64,000 nt of DNA from Leucobacter luti (GTDB lineage: Bacteria; Actinomycetota; Actinomycetes; Actinomycetales; Microbacteriaceae), in assembly GCF_004217175.1 (NCBI RefSeq), contig NZ_SHKI01000003.1:434697-498696 (forward strand), written 5' to 3'. Under the pieces are notes generated by a model. It was not told where the DNA came from and did not search any database. It saw only the letters and a list, made by a program, of their open reading frames with translations. Below, piece after piece: positions 24,835 through 34,273 of the stretch. A program made the translations under genes and the position numbers. The stretch's first letter is position 1. The number at the start of each line of letters is the position of its first letter.

Positions 24835-25620
24835 ATGACGCTCCCCGATCTCGCTCCGGCCGCGTGGCTGCTGCTGGCCGCCGCCGCCGCGCTCGTCGGC
24901 CTCTCGAAAACGGCGATCCCCGGGATCAACACGCTCTCGATTGCAGCGTTCGCCGCCGTGCTCCCCGCCCGGAACTCGACCGGGGCGCTGCTGCTCCTGC
25001 TGCTGCTCGGCGACGCGTTCGCGCTGTTGAGCTACCGCAAGTACGCCCACTGGCCCACGCTGCTGCGGCTCATCCCAGCGGTGCTCGCCGGGCTGGCACT
25101 CGGCGCCCTGTTTCTCGCCGTCGCCGACGACGCCTGGGTGCGCCGCGTGATCGGCGTGATCCTGCTCATGGTGGTCGCGGTCACCCTGTGGCAGCGGGGC
25201 CGCAGCGCCGCCGCCCGCGCGACCGGGGCAGCCGCAGCGCCGGACGCCTCAACTGCGCCGGGTGCCGGGCGCCTCGCGTCCGCGAGCTACGGCACGCTCG
25301 GCGGCTTCACCACGATGGTCGCGAACGCCGGCGGGCCAGTGATGTCGATGTACTTCCTCGCCGCGCGCTTCCCCGTGCACGCGTTCCTTGGCACCGCGGC
25401 CTGGTTCTTCGCCGTGATCAACCTCACCAAGCTGCCGATTTCGATCGGCCTCGGCCTGATCACGCCGGAGCTGCTCATGCTCGATCTCGTGCTCGCGCCC
25501 GGCGTCGTGCTCGGGGCGCTGCTCGGGCGGTGGATCGCGTCGCGCATCAAGCAGCGGGCCTTCGACTGGGCGGTCATCGGCTGCACCGTCCTGGGCGCCG
25601 CCTACCTCCTGGTGTCGTAG
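24835..25620 (+). CDS. TSUP (TauE/SafE) family membrane transporter
   Basis: 261-residue protein with seven to eight hydrophobic segments, in two repeated halves typical of TauE/SafE proteins. GLSKTAIPGINTLS in the first half and GTLGGFTTMVANAGGP in the second are the paired family motifs. Members move small anions such as sulfite, sulfonates, sulfoacetate or organic acids, usually outward. It is divergent from the IolT-like importer and is the only plus-strand single gene within the iol region. A role in exporting an acidic by-product is conceivable, but its substrate cannot be predicted. Confidence 0.85.
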   Translation: MTLPDLAPAAWLLLAAAAALVGLSKTAIPGINTLSIAAFAAVLPARNSTGALLLLLLLGDAFALLSYRKYAHWPTLLRLIPAVLAGLALGALFLAVADDAWVRRVIGVILLMVVAVTLWQRGRSAAARATGAAAAPDASTAPGAGRLASASYGTLGGFTTMVANAGGPVMSMYFLAARFPVHAFLGTAAWFFAVINLTKLPISIGLGLITPELLMLDLVLAPGVVLGALLGRWIASRIKQRAFDWAVIGCTVLGAAYLLVS

Positions 25621-25641
25621 CCCGCCGCACCGGCGGGCTAC
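25617..25641 (+). terminator. Hairpin terminator of the TSUP gene
   Basis: Perfect 11-base-pair stem GTAGCCCGCCG / CGGCGGGCTAC with a 3-base loop, beginning inside the stop codon. A second, shorter CCGCCG/CGGCGG hairpin follows about 30 bases on. Confidence 0.6.
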
Positions 25642-25705
25642 CGCACCGCGAGCCGCCGCACCGGCGGGCCACCACACCGCGCGGCCGGCAGCGCACTCCT
25701 CCCAG

Positions 25706-26575
25706 TTAGCCGGCGACCAGTTCCCGGATCCGGGCCAGCTGGAACCGCGAGATCTCGTCGGCGCGCTCGTCCTCGGCAAACACGTTCGACACGATGAGCG
25801 CGTCCTCACGGTCGAGGTAGCCGGTCGCCCGCAGGGTGCCAAACAGCTCATCCCAGTTCACGTCGCCGTCGCCGATCGCGAGGTGCTGGTGCACGCGCAC
25901 CGCGTTGCCGGGCGGGTTGGTGATGTAGCGGAGCGCGTTCGAGCGCGTGTGATCAAGTGTGTCGGAGGCGTACACCGCGCCGAGCCGGTCGCCGATCTCC
26001 GGGAGCAGCGTCGCGGCGCGATCCCCCATATGGAAGCTGTGCGCGGCGACGTACACGAAGCCGACCCGCGCGGTGTTGAGCCCGCGAATGACGCGCCACG
26101 CTTCGAGCCCGTCCTCGACGAAGTCGTCGGGGTGCGGATCGATGTTGAGGGTGACGCCCTCGCGCTCGAGCACGGGGATCAGCTCGGCCATGGAGCGGTA
26201 GAAGCCCGCCTCCGAGTCCTCCTCGCGCTCGGGACGCCCCGAAAACTCGGTGTTGACCACGGGCACGCCGAGCTCGGCCGCGAGCTCGATGTAGCGCGTC
26301 ATGTTGCGCACCGCGGCCGCGCGCTGCGGCTCCTCCGGCCAAGAGAAGCGCTGCACCGGCAGCAGCGAGGTGATCGTCACGCCCGCGTCGCGTGCCCGCC
26401 GCTTCAGCGTCGCCACGAGCGCATCGTCGAGCTTCGGGTAGTGGAAGTGACGGCCGAAATCGGGGTTCGGCGTGAGCTGCAGGTACTCGTAACCGAGTCG
26501 GGCGGCGAGGTCTGGAAAGTCAGTCAGCGCGACCGTGTCGTTGTACGGCGTCGGGTCGAGGGCGATGCGGACCAT
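25706..26575 (-). CDS. Sugar phosphate isomerase/epimerase TIM barrel
   Basis: 289-residue AP-endonuclease-2-type TIM barrel. DFPDLAARLGYEYLQLTP in strand 1, VVNTEFSGRP, LNIDPHPDDFVEDG and VYVAAHSFHMG contain acidic and His residues placed as metal ligands. CAGGAGCC upstream of the ATG at 26575 selects this start; the 96 extra codons of the open frame run into the iolG gene. It follows iolG by about 136 bases on the same strand. Candidates are an IolI-like inosose isomerase (2-keto to 1-keto inositol) or an isomerase for another cyclitol. Family good, reaction inferred. Confidence 0.8.
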   Translation of the reverse strand: MVRIALDPTPYNDTVALTDFPDLAARLGYEYLQLTPNPDFGRHFHYPKLDDALVATLKRRARDAGVTITSLLPVQRFSWPEEPQRAAAVRNMTRYIELAAELGVPVVNTEFSGRPEREEDSEAGFYRSMAELIPVLEREGVTLNIDPHPDDFVEDGLEAWRVIRGLNTARVGFVYVAAHSFHMGDRAATLLPEIGDRLGAVYASDTLDHTRSNALRYITNPPGNAVRVHQHLAIGDGDVNWDELFGTLRATGYLDREDALIVSNVFAEDERADEISRFQLARIRELVAG

Positions 26576-26711
26576 GGGGCTCCTGAGCGGTCTTGCCGCC
26601 GCGCGTGGCGGCTGCGGCGGGCGATGGGCAGTGGGGCGGTACAGCGGTGTCGGGGGCCGGGACGGCGGCCGCCGACGGGCGGCGAGCGGCGGCTGAGCCG
26701 GGCAGCCGAGT

Positions 26712-27728
26712 CTACGCGTAGAACGCGGGGCGCTCGACGGCAGTGACCGGCTGCGCACCGGGTGTGGTGAGCGCACGCACCCCCGCCTCGCACGACAGCG
26801 CGACGAGGTAGCCATCGAAGGCGTTCGGGCCGTCAACGAGGTCGCCGCGACGCACCGCGTCAACCCAGCGCTGGATCTGCGCGTCGTAGGCGGCAGCGAA
26901 GCGCGTGGTGAACGATTCGTGCTCCTTTACGAGGAACTGACCGGCCTCCCAGCGCTGCATCCCCGACGGCTGACCGATGCGGGCGACGCCGCGCTCGAGC
27001 ACCGCCTCCGTGCTCACCTGGTACCCGAACTGCACGCTCACGTTCATCTCGACGTCGACGAGCACGCCGTTCTCAAGCTCCATGATCACGAGGATCGGCT
27101 CGCGCAGGCGCTCGGGCGCGAGCGAGTTGCGGCGCGGGAATTTCACCTCGACGCTGACAACGCGCGATCCGGCGAGCCACGGCACCACGTCGAACTCGTG
27201 CACCACCGAGTCGGTGATCAGCATCTGCTGCGTGTAGCTCTCCGGGACCGAGGGGTTGCGGTGCACGGCGCGCACCATGAGCAGCTCACCGGAATCGCCC
27301 GACGCGATCACCTCGCGGAGCTGCTGGTACTCGGCATCGAATCGGCGCATGAACCCCACCTGGATGTGGGGCCGGTCGAGCCGCTGCTCAAGCTCAAGAA
27401 TCTCAAGCGACGACGCCGAGTCCTGCGTGAGCGGCTTCTCGCACAGGATCGGCAGGCCCGCCTCGAGCGCGGGGCGCAGCACCGGCGCGTGGAATTGACC
27501 GGGAGTCGCGATGAGCACCGCGTCGATGGCGTCGGCCGCGATCGCCTCCTCGAGTCCCGCGAACGCGAGCGCTCCGGGAGCGCGTTCGGCCGCGGCGGCG
27601 GCCCGCCCGGCGTCGGGCTCGACAATCGCCGCGACGCGGGCGCCGCTGATCCGCTCGGTGATGCGACGAATGTGGTCGGCGCCCATCATGCCGGCGCCGA
27701 CGACGGCGACGCGAAGTTCTTCAGTCAT
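26712..27728 (-). CDS. iolG: myo-Inositol 2-dehydrogenase
   Basis: 338-residue NAD-dependent enzyme of the first step of inositol catabolism, myo-inositol to 2-keto-myo-inositol. GAGMMG (11-16) binds NAD, EKP (97-99) gives catalytic Lys98, and TDSVVHEFD provides Asp173 and His177. AAGGA at 8 bases before the ATG at 27728 decides it over the ATG at 27743. It lies directly downstream of iolE in a canonical gene order. With the IolG at 18570, the strain has two copies with complete catalytic sets, plus five less typical relatives. Confidence 0.9.
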   Translation of the reverse strand: MTEELRVAVVGAGMMGADHIRRITERISGARVAAIVEPDAGRAAAAAERAPGALAFAGLEEAIAADAIDAVLIATPGQFHAPVLRPALEAGLPILCEKPLTQDSASSLEILELEQRLDRPHIQVGFMRRFDAEYQQLREVIASGDSGELLMVRAVHRNPSVPESYTQQMLITDSVVHEFDVVPWLAGSRVVSVEVKFPRRNSLAPERLREPILVIMELENGVLVDVEMNVSVQFGYQVSTEAVLERGVARIGQPSGMQRWEAGQFLVKEHESFTTRFAAAYDAQIQRWVDAVRRGDLVDGPNAFDGYLVALSCEAGVRALTTPGAQPVTAVERPAFYA

Positions 27729-27838
27729 GTGCGTGTCCTTCAATCAGTGTCTGGGCCGGCGGCTACGGCGCCGCGGCCGGTGAGAGGGTCTTGGTAGCGC
27801 GGCGTCCGCGCGGATGCGCGACCGTGTGGCGCGCTCGG

Positions 27839-28765
27839 CTAGGAGATCCGCGCGAGGTGCGTGCAGCTGAAAATGTGTTCGCGCGTGCGCTGCGCGATCG
27901 GGAACGGGGCGTCCACACCGCAGCCGTACATATCCTGCTCCACGATGGCGAAGATGCTCGGGTCGATCCCCGCAACCGCCTCGATGATCGGGGCGAGATC
28001 CGGGATCCCGTGCGGCGGCTCGATCATGATCCCATCGGCGACGGCCTCCGCGAACGGTTGATCGTTCTTCAGCACGTCGAAGAGCAGCGTCGGATCGACC
28101 TGCTTGAGGTGCAGGTAACCGATCCGGTCGGGGCGCTCGGCGATGAGCTTGAGGTTGTCGCCGCCGTAGTAGGCGAAGTGGCCCGTGTCGAGGCACAGGT
28201 TCGTGTAGCGCGGGTCGGTCTCGTCGAGGAAGCGGAGCACTTCCCGGGTGGTTCCGACGTGGCTGTCGGCGTGCGAGTGAAACTGCTGCCGCATCCCGAA
28301 TTCCTCGAACAGCGCCTTGCCGAGCCGGTCGTGTCCCGCCCCGAGCTTGCCCCACTGTGCGTCCGTGAGGGTGCGCGCCTCAAGCTGCTCGCTCGTCGCG
28401 TCACTGCGCCACAGGTCGGGGATCACCACGAGGTGCTCGGCGCCCAGCTGAGACGCGAGACCCGCGACGTTGAGCGCCTGATCCCAGGCGCGCTTCCACT
28501 CATCCTCACCCTTGTGGAACCCGGTGAACACGGTACCCGCTGAGAGCTTCAGGCCGCGCGACCCGAGCTCGTCCGCGAGCTGCGCGGGGTCTGTGGGCAG
28601 GTAGCCGTACGGCCCCAGCTCGATCCACTCGTACCCCGCCTGCACCACCTCGTCGAGGAAGCGCTGCCAGGGCACCTGCGCCGGATCGTCTGGAAACCAC
28701 ACGCCCCACGAGTCCGGAGCGGTGCCGATGCGGAGGCCGGTGGGCTCGGCGGCTGGTGTGTTCAC
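27839..28765 (-). CDS. iolE: Inosose dehydratase
   Basis: 308-residue metal-dependent TIM barrel that dehydrates 2-keto-myo-inositol (scyllo-inosose) to the trihydroxycyclohexanedione used by IolD. GTAPDSWGVWFPDDP near residue 14 is the hallmark of actinobacterial IolE. LCLDTGHFAYYGGDN, YLHLKQVDP and FAIVEQDMYGCG contain the remaining ligands. The GTG at 28765 with GGAG at about 8 bases is preferred to the ATG at 28831, which lacks a ribosome site. An IolR-type site at 28844 suggests its own promoter within the iol locus. Confidence 0.9.
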   Translation of the reverse strand: MNTPAAEPTGLRIGTAPDSWGVWFPDDPAQVPWQRFLDEVVQAGYEWIELGPYGYLPTDPAQLADELGSRGLKLSAGTVFTGFHKGEDEWKRAWDQALNVAGLASQLGAEHLVVIPDLWRSDATSEQLEARTLTDAQWGKLGAGHDRLGKALFEEFGMRQQFHSHADSHVGTTREVLRFLDETDPRYTNLCLDTGHFAYYGGDNLKLIAERPDRIGYLHLKQVDPTLLFDVLKNDQPFAEAVADGIMIEPPHGIPDLAPIIEAVAGIDPSIFAIVEQDMYGCGVDAPFPIAQRTREHIFSCTHLARIS

Positions 28766-28843
28766 GGCGTCAACTCCATTGGTTCGGGGCGTGCGGGGCG
28801 GGGCGAACGGCGGCGTGCGCGTGGTTGCCACACTAGCGCACTT

Positions 28844-28853
28844 TGATAGGACA
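28844..28853 (-). promoter_or_regulatory. IolR-type GntR operator upstream of iolE
   Basis: TGTCCTATCA on the minus strand, one mismatch to the IolR motif KGWCHTRACA as I recall it. The flanking bases (AATGTCCT and CAAAG) are shared with the site at 19666. It sits about 80 bases before the iolE start, with a CATAAT -10-like element just before it. Suggests a separately controlled iolE-iolG transcript. Confidence 0.5.
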
Positions 28854-28918
28854 TTATGGCATTAATCGTGGCTCGGTCACCACCACCCCGGAGGGGGCCG
28901 AGCGGGCGGGCGGACGCC

Positions 28919-30844
28919 CTACCCGAGCAGTGGGCGCTGTGCGGCGCGCTGCTCCTCGTACTCGGTGCGCGCGCGCTGCGTCGAGTCAAGTGTCGAGACC
29001 TCCGCGACGGGCACGTCCCACCACCCCGAGCCGTCGGGCGCATAGCGCAGCGGGTCGCTGTTGATGTGGATGAACGTGGCCCGGTCCGACGCCTTCGCCG
29101 TGGCCAGAGCCGCCTCGAGCTTGGCGATCGCGTCCGGGCCCGGCGCCACCTCGATGACGTCCATGCCGTAGCTGCGGGCGTTCATCGCGAGATCGACGGG
29201 GAGTACCTGCTCCCCCTGGAAGTTGCGCGCCTCGGGGTCGTACTCTCGGTACCACGTGCCAAAGCGCTCGGAGCCGACGGTCTCGGAGAGGTGCCCGATC
29301 GAGGCGTAGCCGTGGTTCTGAATCAGCACGACGATCAGCTTGATGCCCTCGGCGACGGCGGTGACGAGCTCGGTGTTGAGCATCAGGTACGAACCGTCGC
29401 CCACCATCACGATCACGTCGCGGTCGTCGCCGGCGGCCAGCAGCCCGCGCTTCGCGCCGAGCCCGCCCGCGATCTCGTACCCCATGCACGAGTAGGCGTA
29501 CTCGACGTGATACCCGAGCGGATCCCGCACCCGCCACAGCTTGTGCAGGTCGCCCGGCAGCGATCCGGCCGCCTGGACGATCACGTCGGCGGGCTCGGAT
29601 GAGCGCTGCACAGCGCCGATAATCTCGGTCTGCCCGGGCAACGGGAGGCCGGTGGGGGCGAGCGCCGCGTCGACGGTCGCGTCCCACTCCGCCTTCTCGC
29701 GGCCGATGCGCTCGGCGTACGCGGCCTCGACGCGCAGCTCGCCGGCGACCTCGAGCAGCTCGGTAAGCGCCTCGCGCGCGTCGGCCACCACGGGGAGCTG
29801 CGTACCGTGCTTGAACGCGTCGAACGCAGCGACGTTGATGTTCACGAAGCGCACCCCTGAGTGCTGGAACACGGTGCGCGACGCGGTGGTGAAGTCACTG
29901 TAGCGGGTACCGATCCCGATCACGAGGTCGGCCTCCGCGGCGATGCGGTTCGCCGCGAGCGTGCCGGTCGCCCCGATCCCGCCAAGGTTCTGCGGGTGGT
30001 CCCAGTCGAGCACGCCGCCGCCGGCCTGCGAGGTGCCGACGGGGATGCCGGTCGCCTCCACGAACGCGCGCAGCTGCGTCTCGGCCTCGGAGTAGAGCAC
30101 GCCGCCGCCGGCGACGATGAGCGGGCGCTTCGCGGCGCGGATGGCGTTGAGCGCCGCGGCGAACGCGTCACGCTCGGGCCGGGGGCGGCGGATCCGCCAC
30201 TCGCGCGGCTGCAGGAATTCGGCGGGAACGTCGAGCGCCTCGGCCTGCACATCCTCGGGCAGCGCGATCGTCACGGCGCCCGTCTCGGCCGGATCCGTGA
30301 GCACCCGCATCGCGGCGAGCGCGATCGAGAACAGCTGCTCGGGGCGCTGCACGCGGTCGAAGAACTTCGAAACTGGGCGGAACGCGTCGTTGACGGTGAG
30401 CCCGATGTCGTGCGGCTGCTCCAGCTGCTGCAGCACCGGGTCGGCGACCCGGGTCGCGAACGTGTCGCTGGGGAGCAGCAGCGCGGGGAGTCGGTTCGTC
30501 GTGGCGAGCGCGGCGCCGGTGAGCAGGTTCGTCGCGCCGGGGCCCACCGACGCGGCAGCCGCGTAGGTGCCGCGACGGCGGTGCATGCGGGCGTAGCCGA
30601 CCGCCTGGTGCACCATCGCCTGCTCGTTGCGCGCCTGGTAGTAAGGCATCAGCTCGGGATCGTGCGCGTTGAGCTGCTTGAGCGCCTGGCCGATCCCGGC
30701 GACGTTGCCGTGCCCAAAGATCCCGAAGGTGCCGGGCACGGTGCGTTCGCGGATCTCGGCGCCGGCACCGTCGCGGTCAACAGTCCACTGGTTCGCGAGG
30801 AACTCGATCAGCGCCTGGCTGACGGTCATACGGCGGGTGGTCAT
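28919..30844 (-). CDS. iolD: 3D-(3,5/4)-trihydroxycyclohexane-1,2-dione hydrolase
   Basis: 641-residue TPP enzyme of the canonical inositol pathway, hydrolysing the cyclic diketone to 5-deoxy-D-glucuronate. FGIFGHGNVAGIGQAL is the IolD signature, Glu74 in ARNEQAM activates TPP, and GDG (482-484) with a downstream Asn binds Mg-TPP. The ATG at 30844 overlaps the TGA of iolB (ATGA) and has GGAGGACC upstream. It is the last gene of the block starting at iolC; about 150 bases with a likely promoter separate it from iolE. Compare the divergent copy at 13069. Confidence 0.93.
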   Translation of the reverse strand: MTTRRMTVSQALIEFLANQWTVDRDGAGAEIRERTVPGTFGIFGHGNVAGIGQALKQLNAHDPELMPYYQARNEQAMVHQAVGYARMHRRRGTYAAAASVGPGATNLLTGAALATTNRLPALLLPSDTFATRVADPVLQQLEQPHDIGLTVNDAFRPVSKFFDRVQRPEQLFSIALAAMRVLTDPAETGAVTIALPEDVQAEALDVPAEFLQPREWRIRRPRPERDAFAAALNAIRAAKRPLIVAGGGVLYSEAETQLRAFVEATGIPVGTSQAGGGVLDWDHPQNLGGIGATGTLAANRIAAEADLVIGIGTRYSDFTTASRTVFQHSGVRFVNINVAAFDAFKHGTQLPVVADAREALTELLEVAGELRVEAAYAERIGREKAEWDATVDAALAPTGLPLPGQTEIIGAVQRSSEPADVIVQAAGSLPGDLHKLWRVRDPLGYHVEYAYSCMGYEIAGGLGAKRGLLAAGDDRDVIVMVGDGSYLMLNTELVTAVAEGIKLIVVLIQNHGYASIGHLSETVGSERFGTWYREYDPEARNFQGEQVLPVDLAMNARSYGMDVIEVAPGPDAIAKLEAALATAKASDRATFIHINSDPLRYAPDGSGWWDVPVAEVSTLDSTQRARTEYEEQRAAQRPLLG

Positions 30845-31806
30845 CGGGGGTCCTCCGAGTCTGCGGCGGGAGCGGCGGGCGAGGTGGGAGCGGTAAACGG
30901 GAGCCGCGGGTCGAGCTCTTGCCCGTCCCACGTCTCGCGCACCCAGCCGTGCGCGGGGTCGTCGCTGATGAGCCAGCTGCGCTCCGGATCCGGCCCCGCC
31001 ATCACATTGAGGTAGTACATGTCGTAGCCGGGTGCCGCCACCGCCGGGCCGTGGTAGCCGTGCGGCACGAGCGCCACGTCGCCCGTGAACACGCGGGCGT
31101 CGATGTCGATCTGACCGGCGGGCGAGGAGTACGTGCTGAACATGCCGAACGCGTGCTCGGGGCTGACCCCGGCGGGGGCGTCGCGGGTGGGCGCGACCTC
31201 GAAGTAGTAGATCTCTTCAAGCTCCGACTCGTGGCCGGGGAGGTGCTCGTCGTGCTTGTGCGGCGGATACGACGACCAGTTCTCGGACGGGGTGATCACC
31301 TCGACGACGATGAACCGCGCGGCGTCGAGCGACTCCTGCCGGCCGAAGTTGTGCACCTGGCGGCTCGAAGCGCCGGCGCCGCGCAGTTCGACGGGCACCT
31401 CGCTCACCGGCATGTGCCGGCTGGGCCGCACCGTGTCGGTGGGCGAGGTGGCGACGAGGAAGCGGCTCTCGCCGGCCGAGCGGGCGGTGACGGTGCCCGT
31501 GGCATCTGCCCCGAGATAGAGCACGTCACTGGGACCGTCGAACACCGACGCCCGGCCGGCGAGCTCGGTGACCGTCTCGGCCGCCTCGCCCGCGCTCGCG
31601 TGCCGCACGGTGAACGCGCCGGCGAGCGGCACGATCAGACGCTCAACGCCGGTGTCCGCGAGCGTGAGCGACTCGCCCGCTGCGAGCCGGCCCACGCGGA
31701 GCCCGGTGTGCGCCCAGCCTGGCGTGCGCTCGTCGACCACGGTCTCCCACCCGCCGGCGGCGAGCTCGCCGCGGCGGTGAAACCAGCGCTCGGCCTGATC
31801 CGTCAT
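30841..31806 (-). CDS. iolB: 5-deoxy-glucuronate isomerase
   Basis: 321-residue bicupin enzyme converting 5-deoxy-D-glucuronate to 5-dehydro-2-deoxy-D-gluconate. The C-terminal half shows the IolB blocks SYPPHKHDEH, ELEEIYYFE and VPHGYHGP, which provide the His and Glu metal ligands. Length is slightly above the B. subtilis enzyme. The ATG at 31806 has AGAGGA upstream; earlier codons overlap iolA. It lies between iolA (30-base gap) and iolD (4-base overlap). No second copy occurs near the IolD paralogue at 13069, an important gap in that branch. Confidence 0.94.
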   Translation of the reverse strand: MTDQAERWFHRRGELAAGGWETVVDERTPGWAHTGLRVGRLAAGESLTLADTGVERLIVPLAGAFTVRHASAGEAAETVTELAGRASVFDGPSDVLYLGADATGTVTARSAGESRFLVATSPTDTVRPSRHMPVSEVPVELRGAGASSRQVHNFGRQESLDAARFIVVEVITPSENWSSYPPHKHDEHLPGHESELEEIYYFEVAPTRDAPAGVSPEHAFGMFSTYSSPAGQIDIDARVFTGDVALVPHGYHGPAVAAPGYDMYYLNVMAGPDPERSWLISDDPAHGWVRETWDGQELDPRLPFTAPTSPAAPAADSEDPR

Positions 31807-31835
31807 GTGCCCGTCCTCTTTCGTTCGGTGTCGTA

Positions 31836-33350
31836 CTAGTCGTTCTGCGGGAAGCCGAGGTTGATCCCGCCGTGCGTTGCGGGGTCGAGCCAGCGGCTGG
31901 TGATCGCCTTCTCGCGGGTGAAGAAGTCGAAGCCGTGCACGCCGTACGCCTTCGCGTCGCCGAACAGCGAGGCCTTCCACCCGCCGAAGGAGTGGTAAGC
32001 GACGGGGACCGGGATCGGCACGTTGATGCCAATCATGCCGACCTGGATCTCGTGCTGGAAGCGCCGCGCCGCGCCGCCGTCGTTCGTGAAGATCGCGGTG
32101 CCGTTGCCGAACTCGCCGGAGTTGATAAGGGCGACGCCCTCGTCAAAGGAGGCGACGCGCACGATTTCGAGCACGGGCCCGAAGATCTCCTCCGTGTAGG
32201 CGCGCGAGGTGGTGGGGATCCGGTCGATCAGCGTGGGGCCGAAGAAGAAGCCGTCCTCAGCGCCGTCCACGCGGAAGTCGCGGCCGTCGACCACGATGGT
32301 GGCGCCGTCGGCCTCCGCGATATCGACGTAGGAGGACACCTTTTCGCGGTGCGCGGCGGTGATGAGGGGGCCCATGTCTGGCTCGGGCGCGGCGGCACCG
32401 TTGCCGATCTTCAGCCGCGCGATGCGCTCCTGGATCTTCACGATCAGCTCGTCGGCCACGGGTTCGACCGCGAGCACCACGGAGATCGCCATGCAGCGCT
32501 CGCCCGCGGCGCCGTAGCCGGCGTTGATCGCCTGGTCCGCGACGAGATCGAGGTCCGCGTCCGGCAGCACGAGCATGTGGTTCTTCGCGCCGCCGAGCGC
32601 CTGCACGCGCTTGCCGTGCTTCGACGCGGTTTCGTAGATGTACTGCGCGATCGGGGTCGAGCCGACGAATGAGATCGACTGCACGACGGGGTCGGTGAGC
32701 AGCCCGTCAACGGCGAGCTTGTCACCGTTGAGCACGGTGAAGACACCGGCGGGGAGACCCGCCTCAGCCCACAGTTCGGCGAGCCAGAGCGCGGCGGACG
32801 GATCCTTCTCGCTGGGCTTGACGATGACCGCGTTGCCGGCCGCGATGGCGACGGGGAAGAACCACATCGGCACCATCGCGGGGAAGTTGAACGGGGAGAT
32901 GATCCCGGCCACGCCGATCGGCTGCTTGATCGAGTAGACGTCGATCCCGGTCGAGGCGTTCTCCGAGAAGGCGCCCTTGATCAGGTGCGGGAACCCGGTC
33001 GCGAGCTCCACGACCTCCTGGCCGCGCAGGATCTCGCCCAGCGCGTCGGAGCGCACCTTGCCGTGCTCCGCGGTGATGATGTCGGCGAGTTCGCCCTTGC
33101 GCGCGTTCAGTAGCTCGCGGAACGCGAAGATGACCGTCTGGCGCTTCGCGATCGAGAACGCGCTCCAGATTTCGAAGCCGCGCTGGGCCGAGGCGATCGC
33201 CGCGGCGATCTCCTCCGCGTTCGCGAGCGCGACGTGCGCGCGCAGCTCGCCCGTCGCCGGGTTGTAGACGGGGGCCGTGCGGCCGCTGGTCGACTCGGTC
33301 CGTGCGCCGTTGATCCAGTGGGGGATGACGGGGAGAGTGTCAGTGCTCAT
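31836..33350 (-). CDS. iolA: Methylmalonate/malonate-semialdehyde dehydrogenase (CoA-acylating)
   Basis: 504-residue enzyme converting malonate semialdehyde to acetyl-CoA and CO2 (and methylmalonate semialdehyde to propionyl-CoA). The nucleophile is Cys286 in AAGERCMAIS. The usual ALDH base Glu in LELGG is replaced by the stretch ALGGAKNH, the known hallmark of CoA-dependent semialdehyde dehydrogenases. The ATG at 33350 gives the family length; the longer frame is antisense-like. It follows the aldolase gene by 37 bases and precedes iolB. Confidence 0.94.
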   Translation of the reverse strand: MSTDTLPVIPHWINGARTESTSGRTAPVYNPATGELRAHVALANAEEIAAAIASAQRGFEIWSAFSIAKRQTVIFAFRELLNARKGELADIITAEHGKVRSDALGEILRGQEVVELATGFPHLIKGAFSENASTGIDVYSIKQPIGVAGIISPFNFPAMVPMWFFPVAIAAGNAVIVKPSEKDPSAALWLAELWAEAGLPAGVFTVLNGDKLAVDGLLTDPVVQSISFVGSTPIAQYIYETASKHGKRVQALGGAKNHMLVLPDADLDLVADQAINAGYGAAGERCMAISVVLAVEPVADELIVKIQERIARLKIGNGAAAPEPDMGPLITAAHREKVSSYVDIAEADGATIVVDGRDFRVDGAEDGFFFGPTLIDRIPTTSRAYTEEIFGPVLEIVRVASFDEGVALINSGEFGNGTAIFTNDGGAARRFQHEIQVGMIGINVPIPVPVAYHSFGGWKASLFGDAKAYGVHGFDFFTREKAITSRWLDPATHGGINLGFPQND

Positions 33351-33387
33351 GGGGTCCTCTTCGTGCGTGTCGGTGGGGCAGTGGGGC

Positions 33388-34272
33388 TTATGGGAGGTCG
33401 CGGTGCACGAGGCGCGCGGCCGTGTCGACGGCCGCCGCGACGTCGCCGTCGCTCGGGTAGAGCAGGGTGCGGCCCACCGTGAGGCCGCGCACTCCGGGCA
33501 GCGCGAGGGCGCGCTCCCACGCGGCGTACATGACGTCGGGGGCATCGCCGTTGTCGCCGCCGAGCAGCAGAGTCGGCATCGTGGTCGCTTCCATGACGCG
33601 TTCCATCTCTGGCACGACCGGCAGCTTCATCCACGTGTGCGCGCTCGAGTTGCCGAGCCCGGAGGCGATCGCGGTCGACAGGATCACCGCGTTCGCCGAG
33701 AGGTCATTGCTGACCTTGCCGCCCACGCGCGCGCTCATGAAGGGCTCGAGCATGATCGGGAGGCCTGCGGCGGCGGCCTGATCAACTGCGCGGGCGGTCG
33801 CCTCGAGCGTCGCCGCGGTGCCATCATCCTGAAGATCCACCCGGATCAGGGTCTTCGCGAAGTCGATGCCCTGCCGCACCATCGCCGGCACGTCGTACGC
33901 CGTGTAGCGATCGTCGAGCTCGAACGAGGCCCCGCGCAGTCCGCCGCGGTTCATCGATCCGACGATGATCTTGTCGTCGAGTAGGCCGAGCGCCGCGAGG
34001 TCGTCGATGATGTCCGGGGTGCCGAGCACGCCGTCGACGCCGGGCCGCGAGAGCGCGAGGGCCATGCGCTCGAGCAGGTCGTAGCGGTTCGCCATGGCCG
34101 TCGGGTTCTGCCCCACCGCGATCGCGCCGCGGGCCGGGTGGTCGGCGGCGACGATGAACAGCCGCCCGTCGCCCCGGATCACATCGCGGCGCCGGCGGTC
34201 GGCGAGCGCGCGCGACACCCCGGCCGGGTTGGTCGCGCGAAGCTCGCGCAGGCGATCGAAATCAAGTGTCAT
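33388..34272 (-). CDS. Cgl0159-family (beta/alpha)8 aldolase, likely DKG-phosphate aldolase
   Basis: 294-residue TIM barrel of the actinobacterial family found next to iolC, distantly like deoxyribose-phosphate and class I fructose-bisphosphate aldolases. FIVAADHPARGAI, RVDLQDDGTAATLEATARA and WMKLPVVPEMERV are the conserved blocks; Lys in MKLPVV is a candidate Schiff-base residue. By position it should split 6-phospho-5-dehydro-2-deoxy-D-gluconate into DHAP and malonate semialdehyde, the job of IolJ elsewhere. The ATG at 34272 lies next to the iolC stop. Family confident, reaction inferred. Confidence 0.85.
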   Translation of the reverse strand: MTLDFDRLRELRATNPAGVSRALADRRRRDVIRGDGRLFIVAADHPARGAIAVGQNPTAMANRYDLLERMALALSRPGVDGVLGTPDIIDDLAALGLLDDKIIVGSMNRGGLRGASFELDDRYTAYDVPAMVRQGIDFAKTLIRVDLQDDGTAATLEATARAVDQAAAAGLPIMLEPFMSARVGGKVSNDLSANAVILSTAIASGLGNSSAHTWMKLPVVPEMERVMEATTMPTLLLGGDNGDAPDVMYAAWERALALPGVRGLTVGRTLLYPSDGDVAAAVDTAARLVHRDLP

Positions 34273-34273
34273 G

